Assembly: GCF_029784135.1 (NCBI RefSeq)
Contig: NC_073745.1
Span: 100,037,333 to 100,101,332, forward strand
Direction of reading: 5' to 3'
Length of the DNA stretch: 64,000 nucleotides
Source: Toxorhynchites rutilus septentrionalis
Lineage: Eukaryota; Arthropoda; Insecta; Diptera; Culicidae
Shown: piece by piece, positions 48,201 to 57,200 of the stretch
Layout of the letters: each line of letters starts with the position of its first letter
Numbering within the stretch: position 1 is the stretch's first letter
Translations under genes and position numbers: made by a program
The notes under the pieces: model-generated
Seen by the model: only the letters and a program-made list of their open reading frames with translations
The model's database searches: none
What the model was told of the DNA's origin: nothing

Positions 48201-51200
48201 GTTTTCCTCAATCCACTCGCAGGCAAGTATTTGAATTGTTCCTCCATGTGCCATGTTTCAGCCACGCTCCGGCGGAAGCCACGTATTTCGACTTCAAAAG
48301 ATGTGATATCAGCTCGCTGAAAAATGAACTTTCGGTAATTGACTGGGCACAACGCTTGAGCTGTACTCCGCTGGATGAAACTGTGGCTGCTTTCTATGCT
48401 ACGCTACATAACGTTTTCGATAAGCTAGTTCCACGTCGCCACACTGGCACTTTCATTGTTACCCGTAAACCTTGGTGGACGCCCGAGCTCCGTCACTTGC
48501 GCAACAAGCTTCGTAAAGCCCGCAATCGATTCTTTAGTGTCAGATCTGAATAAAACAGCAACATCCTACGACACATTGAAAGTGAATATAATGTTCTGCT
48601 TAAGACAACATATGCAGCGTACGTAGATAAGATCCAATCTGATTTGAAGTTGAATTCTTCATCTTTTTGGGCTATTGTTAGAGCTCAAAAATCATCGAAA
48701 CGCATTCCATGCAATGTGGAATATAAAGGACGCCGAGCAAGCACAGCCAAAGAAGCCGCCAACCTGTTTGCTGAATTTTTTCAAACTGTTTTCCGATCCA
48801 CATCTCCGGCATCGAATACGAAAACATTCCGTCTCACACCTTCGTATGATGTGTATCTTCCTCATTTCCGTTTTACTACTAGAGACGTTTTCGAAGCGCT
48901 GAACGACCTGGTTGTTTCCAAAGGACCTGGTGTGGATGGATTGACGCCATTCATCGTCCAGGGATGCGCAGCCGAACTGGTTCCACCTACAACCGAGCCA
49001 CTATACTGCTCCGTAGTACGCAGTATTATGGAATATGCAGCGCCAGTTTGGGCACTTTATCACGTCTCACATGGTCTGAAACTTGGACGAGTACAGAAGC
49101 ATTTCATTCGATTCGCTCTTCGTCAGCTTCCCTGGGCTAACCCTGTCGAATTGCCACCGTACACATCACGCTGCCTGCTGATTGGTTTGGAGACATTATC
49201 AGCCAGACGCCTGAAGCTGCAGCGAGTGTTTATCTTCGACATTCTCCCAAATCGTATGGATTGCCCGGCATTACTTCAGAGTATCTACATAAACGTCCCG
49301 TCTCGCACTCTTCGACATCACAACCCAGCAAACATTAAATCGTATAATTTTGCACGTACTAAGTCTTACAAGAAATCAGAATAAATCATAATCGCATATA
49401 ATATCAATCAAAGTATGTATCGTGTATATTTGAAATCGCATTAAATGTAAAAACTCGATTTTATATATCATTATCAAATTAAGTCGCAATTCGGTATAAT
49501 AAACATCAGTTTTATGATGTACATTGTCATAAAATATATTTAATCCGCATCAAATGCGTATATTACGCTGATGCAGTTTGTGTGTCGTATAAGCGTATAA
49601 TTTAAATCGATTCAGTACTGTAGTGAATCGTGTTGCATGCTGAAGAAAATCATGAAACAGTGAATCATATTAGATCCTAATAAAGAACATATTACATCAT
49701 ATTGAAATGTCAATGAAATGCTTTAAGATTGACAAGTTTCATTTCATAACAGCAATGTCTGAACATATTACAAAAAACGACTTCTGACATATTGACATAT
49801 TGCACAGTGAAAATGGTAATAAAAATAATTGAAAATTGAGATAGTTTCATTGATATTAATTTATTTTTTATTATTCCAATTCAATGATATTATATATTTG
49901 GTTTCTATGATGGGGAAATCAAAGATCCTTTTCTTAAATAATAAAATCGGCAACCAGCAATGACTGATCCTACTGCATAGAATGTATTAGGTTATATCAT
50001 ATCGAATATAATGTACGAGTTTTAACCGCTGTTGAACTAAATTTCAGATAACCGGCGAGATAGCTGGTGGATGATAATCCAGACGACCAGACCCAGCAAA
50101 CATTAAATCGTATAATTTTGCACGTGCTAAGTCTTACAAGAAATCAGAATAAATCATAATCGCATATAATATCAATCAAAGTATGTATCGTGTATATTTG
50201 AAATCGCATTAAATGTAAAAACTCGATTTTATATATCATTATCAAATTTAGTCGCAATTCGGTATAATAAACATCAGTTTTATGATGTACATTGTCATAA
50301 AATATATTTAATCCGCATCAAATGTGTATATTACGCTGATGCAGTTTGTGTGTCGTATAAGCGTATAATTTAAATCGATTCAGTACTGCAGTAAATCGTG
50401 TTGCATGCTGGAGAAAATCATGAAACAGTAAATCATATTAGATCCTAATAAAGAACATATTACATCATATTGAAATGTCAATGAAATGCTTTAAGATTGA
50501 CAAGTTTCATTTCATAACAGCAATGTCTGAACATATTACAAAAAAAGACTTCTGACATATTGACATATTGCACAGTGAAAATGGTAATAAAAATAATTGA
50601 AAATTGAGATAGTTTCATTGATATTAATTTATTTTTTATTATTCCAGTTCAATGTTATTATATATTTGGTTTCTATGATGGGGAAATCAAAGATCCTTTT
50701 CTTAAATAATAAAATCGGCAACCAGCAATGACTGATCCTACTGCATAGAATGTATTAGGTTATATCATATCGAATATAATGTACGAGTTTTAACCGCTGT
50801 TGAACTAAATTTCAGATAACCGGCGAGATAGCTGGTGGATGATAATCCAGACGACCAGACCCAGCAAACATTAAATCGTATAATTTTGCACGTGCTAAGT
50901 CTTACAAGAAATCAGAATAAATCACAATCGCATATAATATCAATCAAAGTATGTATCGTGTATATTTGAAATCGCATTAAATGTAAAAACTCGATTTTAT
51001 ATATCATTATCAAATTAAGTCGCAATTCGGTATAATAAACATCAGTTTTATGATGTACATTGTCATAAAATATATTTAATCCGCATCGTATGCGTATATT
51101 ACGCTGATGCAGTTTGTGTGTCGTATAAGCGTATAATTTAAATCGATTCAGTACTGCAGTAAATCGTGTTGCATGCTGGAGAAAATCATGAAACAGTAAA

Positions 51201-54200
51201 TCATATTAGATCCTAATAAAGAACATATTACATCATATTGAAATGTCAATGAAATGCTTTAAGATTGACAAGTTTCATTTCATAACAGCAATGTCTGAAC
51301 ATATTACAAAAAACGACTTCTGACATATTGACATATTGCACAGTGAAAATGGTAATAAAAATAATTGAAAATTGAGATAGTTTCATTGATATTAATTTAT
51401 TTTTTATTATTCCAGTTCAATGTTATTATATATTTGGTTTCTATGATGGGGAAATCAAAGATCCTTTTCTTAAATAATAAAATCGGCAACCAGCAATGAC
51501 TGATCCTACTGCATAGAATGTATTAGGTTATATCATATCGAATATAATGTACGAGTTTTAACCGCTGTTGAACTAAATTTCAGATAACCGGCGAGATAGC
51601 TGGTGGATGATAATCCAGACGACCAGACCCAGCAAACATTAAATCGTATAATTTTGCACGTGCTAAGTCTTACAAGAAATCAGAATAAATCATAATCGCA
51701 TATAATATCAATCAAAGTATGTATCGTGTATATTTGAAATCGCATTAAATGTAAAAACTCGATTTTATATATCATTATCAAATTTAGTCGCAATTCGGTA
51801 TAATAAACATCAGTTTTATGATGTACATTGTCATAAAATATATTTAATCCGCATCAAATGTGTATATTACGCTGATGCAGTTTGTGTGTCGTATAAGCGT
51901 ATAATTTAAATCGATTCAGTACTGCAGTAAATCGTGTTGCATGCTGGAGAAAATCATGAAACAGTAAATCATATTAGATCCTAATAAAGAACATATTACA
52001 TCATATTGAAATGTCAATGAAATGCTTTAAGATTGACAAGTTTCATTTCATAACAGCAATGTCTGAACATATTACAAAAAACGACTTCTGACATATTGAC
52101 ATATTGCACAGTGAAAATGGTAATAAAAATAATTGAAAATTGAGATAGTTTCATTGATATTAATTTATTTTTTATTATTCCAGTTCAATGTTATTATATA
52201 TTTGGTTTCTATGATGGGGAAATCAAAGATCCTTTTCTTAAATAATAAAATCGGCAACCAGCAATGACTGATCCTACTGCATAGAATGTATTAGGTTATA
52301 TCATATCGAATATAATGTACGAGTTTTAACCGCTGTTGAACTAAATTTCAGATAACCGGCGAGATAGCTGGTGGATGATAATCCAGACGACCAGACCCAG
52401 CAAACATTAAATCGTATAATTTTGCACGTGCTAAGTCTTACAAGAAATCAGAATAAATCACAATCGCATATAATATCAATCAAAGTATGTATCGTGTATA
52501 TTTGAAATCGCATTAAATGTAAAAACTCGATTTTATATATCATTATCAAATTAAGTCGCAATTCGGTATAATAAACATCAGTTTTATGATGTACATTGTC
52601 ATAAAATATATTTAATCCGCATCGTATGCGTATATTACGCTGATGCAGTTTGTGTGTCGTATAAGCGTATAATTTAAATCGATTCAGTACTGCAGTAAAT
52701 CGTGTTGCATGCTGGAGAAAATCATGAAACAGTAAATCATATTAGATCCTAATAAAGAACATATTACATCATATTGAAATGTCAATGAAATGCTTTAACA
52801 TTGACAAGTTTCATTTCATAACAGCAATGTCTGAAGATATTACAAAAAATGACTTCTGACATATTGACATATTGCACAGTGAAAATGGTAATAAAAATAA
52901 TTGAAAATTGAGATAGTTTCATTGATATTAATTTATTTTTTATTATTCCAGTTCAATGATATTATATATTTGGTTTCTATGATGGGGAAATCAAAGATCC
53001 TTTTCTTAAATAATAAAATCGGCAACCAGCAATGACTGATCCTACTGCATAGAATGTATTAGGTTATATCATATCGAATATAATGTACGAGTTTTAACCG
53101 CTGTTGAACTAAATTTCAGATAACCGGCGCGATAGCTGGTGGATGATAATCCAGACGACCAGGGTTCGAACCAACATCGGAGCAGTTTTAACCAAACATC
53201 AATCAGTGCCATTTTAAACATTCATATTTCACTCCGAACACAAGTAAATTAAATAATTATTATTTCTACAAATATAAATACTCATATATAAAAATGGCGA
53301 TTCGTGAGGCTATAATAAACATTTTACGAAAATATTTTGCTCCATTTGTTTTTTTCCTATGTATATGAGTATGGCAAAAGTCGTATTAGGTGCGTTGACA
53401 ATTCATGAATATATTCAAATTAGATCGCAATTCAATTTCAACATAATCGCTATTATAGTCGGTCAAAGTTGCATATTCAGCCAAACTAATTCGGTAAGCT
53501 TTTGCCATGTATGTATATGGCCTCCACTTTTGCATGCATATGCCAGTTAGGCGCATTATATGCCAACCAAAATTTAGGGCATATGATGTTATATATACGC
53601 TTGTTATGCGGTTTAATGTTTGCTGGGAATGCTCTTCGACTACCAGATAACAGGAAAAACTACGGGTTCAACAATCCTTTTAGTACATGAGTTAAGTTCC
53701 CTCCATGAACTTCGGAGTTTTTAAAAACTAAAAATGTCAAACCGTTTTCGATGGTCGCTAAATCTAGACTAACTTTATTTCATTTCCTTATACAGAGGCC
53801 TGCCGATTTCTTAGTTTATACAAAGATACTATTTTCTGGGAATCGAAAGCGTGCACTCGGTGTCCCGTTATCGTTGATGCTGATTCTGCATTCTCTTCTA
53901 TCGCGTCCGCGCTGCGTGTGGAGTTGGGTTCGCGATAAAGCGAACGATGATGTGTCTTACTGGTGGGATGATGATCGCGCTGTTTGTTGATGTTCTGGTT
54001 CCAATGAAATGATTGTTTCCGCCAATTGCCGCTGATGTTGCTGCAATCGGTCGAGTTGGCGATTCAAGGTGGTCTCAAGAGGAATGTTAACTCATGTATT
54101 CGTGCTTTTAACGCAGTTTATGACAATTTTGATTTCTGTATCAGCAAGTGTTCGTTAACAGAATTAGAATTTAGTTTAGTTTAAGTCACAGTCTGTACGA

Positions 54201-57200
54201 TTTAACACCGAAGACTAAGAATAAATAAATAAATAAATTCTCAAGTAGATGTTGCATTTATCGTTGCTTGAGTTTACTGTCATCATATTGATCCATTCAT
54301 AATTTAGGCTTTCTGCAGAATATTGCATTTTCTTGGGCATTTTAAAAGTGTTCTCCAACACACTCAACATAGAGAAACTTTATTTCTGCTATGCGCGAAG
54401 GACACAATAAACAAACCGCAGGTCTGAATACGTGCAAAATAATCATCTGGTGATCGATTAAAAGTTAGCCCGAATGAGGGGCGCATTGACACCAATAGAT
54501 GGTGTATTTTATAATCCTTTAAAACATGTGATTCCATAAAAATATACTATAAAACTACTGTAAACCATGAAAAAGACAATTTTATTTATATGTTTTGAAA
54601 CATTCGAATACCTGATTTGACAAAGGTGTGCTTAATTAGAGTATTCAAAAAAGTGGACAAACCATGATCATATTTTCGACTGGACAAACCAAAATCAATT
54701 ACCATATTTGTTTTTGTTTTTTTTTTTGTATAAAAGAAGGATTTATTTTTTTATACATTCCCTTAAGATCAGAAAAAAACTTTCTCACAACAAATGCATA
54801 TATTCAGAATCATTCTGGAGGTGATAGAGGATCATACGAGGGTATGGTGATAAGTAATGCACATGCTTGTAGAAGACAAACTAAATAAACTTCAGCGTAA
54901 CTGGTGTTTATGTGGAAGTATTATTACTCCTATACACGCCTGCGAAGTTTGAAGGCATTGCTTTTATTATGTTGGTTTTGAGTAGTGGAAGTATGGGGTC
55001 GTTTTCTGGTGCTATGTCAACGCGAATTAACAACGCGTTGTTATCAAATTTTTAACTGCTGAGAAAGTGAATCCTAGTGTGATTCATTGTCGGGTACAGG
55101 CTGTTCTCTGTGAAGAAATACTTACTTATTGACAAAACACGCAGCAAACATTAAATCAATGCCTCCGAGGATTTCGTCGCAAAGTCGTCGAATATACAGT
55201 ACCTACAGACACTGAAACACTAACGACATCGAGTTTGTCTTGTAAGAGGTAACCTGGCGCCAATAATATTGCAACACGACATGTCTCGTTCACACACTTC
55301 GCGTGCAACTGAGGCTCTGAAAAACCTTAAGTTTTAACTAATTCCATCAATTCCCCGTATTCTCAGGACCTTGTGTCTTGTGACCTTAAGGATAATCATT
55401 ACAGCTCGGACAATGAGGTGATAGCAGCCATCGCGTTCTGGATTCTACAAAAGTCGGATGAATTTATTAGGGATGGTGAGCGTGCAGGAAATAATAAAAG
55501 ATTCCAAACGCTCGTAATTTGAGCATTTCTCAATAGATCGCAAAGGTGTTTGCATAAATTTATTGGAAATATTTCTACGCACCTACCACAAAAAGCATTA
55601 TCTAAACATGGTTCACCTTCGTTTTAATTGGCCCAATTTGTACTCCTTAAATTGTACCGACCAAACGAAGCAACTAGAGTAGCAGCGAAATACATCAGGC
55701 TTCCTCAACAAAAACGAAGAAAAAATAATAAAATAAATGAATATCACTGTGGGAACAATCATAGCGGGACTAAATGAAAACACGTTTGGTAAAAAACCAC
55801 CGTTTGTTGTAATCATTACTGCGGCTTTCCTAATCACCCAATTTGAGATAATAAACATATGCGAGGATTCTAGCAATTTCATTGGCTTTATTGGTTTTCC
55901 AATTTGGGTCTTAGTTTTGTTTTGGTTCTGCTGTTTCATCGTTAGTCTTCGTTCGTTCGTTATGGGTAAAAGACGATGTGAAATGTACAACAAGTGGATG
56001 ATTTGCTCTTCTTCGTATTATTTTATGTTTGTGTACATTCGTTGAAATGAGGAAATGAACGTAAAATAATTGGAAAGTGGAGCGTAAAATCTCGCGGTCT
56101 ATAATTGAGTGATTAGCACTGACGGCTCGGACTACGGAAGTCTCTTGTTTCCATTGATTTCTTAACTGTTCAGTACCCTTCATTGACATTCGAGCAGGTT
56201 TTTCTGATCAAACCAAGGTCGTGCTATATCTACTAATTTACGGTATTTAGAAATCGTATGTTGAGATAGTATTATTGATCAAAATAAAACACTCTTGTTG
56301 GACACATGCTACTGAGTGCACATCTAATTCTAATTCTTCCTTCATCCACCGCGATGCTGGTCAAACACGTTCATGTAATCAATTCAGTGACCTAATTATA
56401 AATATTTATGAATTATTAGCGACAATTTATCCGTATGCGAATCTTTAAACCTTTCGAAAATGAAATGTCATTTTCAATTTACTTTTTTTTGTCAATTTCT
56501 TTTATGACTGATCTTTTATGAACTCACGCACAGTTCTGATGGCATCTATGATTATGACAAAATGATTGGTCCTCATATCAGCCATCTTTTTATGTTCTCA
56601 AGACCTTCACATAACTTCTGTGGATATTGATTTAGTGGCATCAAAATCATCATCAAAAAATTGCTTTACCAAGCAAATGCATCGGTAGAAGTTCTGCCAA
56701 GTTGGCCCGATGTGCTCCACACTTATTTTAGAACAGCAATTTAAGGCATTCATCAAAAGATCATACAAATCATGTTCGAAATGAACAAACGCTATTATTG
56801 TTGCCAAAAACGCTGTTTGAATGAATGGAATGAAGGAAATTGAAAGAATTGTTTTTGAGTTATTATGAGTATTGAGTGTTATGCTCAATTTTTTTCCCAA
56901 CAATTTTTTTTCAGTGCATATTTTTTACATATTGAAGGCTATGTAAAATAATTGTGTGTATAATTAGTTCTTAGACCGTTTCTTTATTAAACCAAAAACT
57001 TCCGAGTTACTTTGGCATCAACTTAATTTTTAAATAATGTTCATGCTAAAATACATGCGCCATTAAAAAAAAAAAGAGTCAAAACAATCTTCCTATTAGT
57101 TGAAAATACTCACTCTGTCAAGACAATAATTTGTTTTTCATTCGTTTCGTTTCATTCCAATAAAAATAGTCAATAAAAATTTAGCAAAGTTTAACCCATT

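Larger units (their letters stand above)
49324..53627. mobile_element. 4.3-kb element with terminal inverted repeats and an internal satellite array
   Basis: The left end is CCCAGCAAACATTAAATCG and the right end, inverted, CCCAGCAAACATTAAACCG: 16 bp perfect, with similarity for about 24 bp. It interrupts the LINE frame between HH and NALRLP, with AA at 49322-49323 and 53628-53629 as a possible 2-bp duplication. The first about 3.84 kb is five tandem 768-bp units, each beginning with the left terminus. The last 464 bp (53164-53627) is unique and holds the only right terminus. No transposase. The superfamily is not identifiable from these ends. Confidence 0.8.
48021..54236 (+). mobile_element. 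5'-truncated non-LTR retrotransposon (Jockey/I-type) carrying a satellite element
   Basis: The retroelement parts are 48021-49323 and 53628-54236. It ends in an AATAAATAAATAAATAAA tail at 54219-54236, in the + direction. The endonuclease C-terminus, the RT start and the post-RT region are recognisable in 48155-49323. After the 4.3-kb satellite insert, the post-RT frame resumes as NALRLPDNRKNYGFNNPF at 53628. Confidence 0.75.
47715..54706. mobile_element. MITE copy (TAGGGTAAAT family) split by a 6.2-kb insertion
   Basis: 47715-48020 and 54237-54706 align end to end with the complete copy at 24612-25581 in reverse. The break falls at GAATTC, and AATTC is present on both sides of the insert (48016-48020 and 54235-54239), fitting target-site duplication by a LINE. 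Confidence 0.75.

Noticed and set aside
49324..49384. The last 22 residues of the LINE frame as genuine C-terminus
   Set aside because: These codons are the start of the satellite unit. The true continuation appears at 53628.
49324..53163. CRISPR array or tandem gene family
   Set aside because: Units are 768 bp with no spacers and no open frames; the locus is eukaryotic.
55737..56045. 102-codon hydrophobic frame (+) with an overlapping minus frame
   Set aside because: Intronic, with no start context, splice sites or recognised domain. Low-complexity hydrophobic frames are common in AT-rich DNA.
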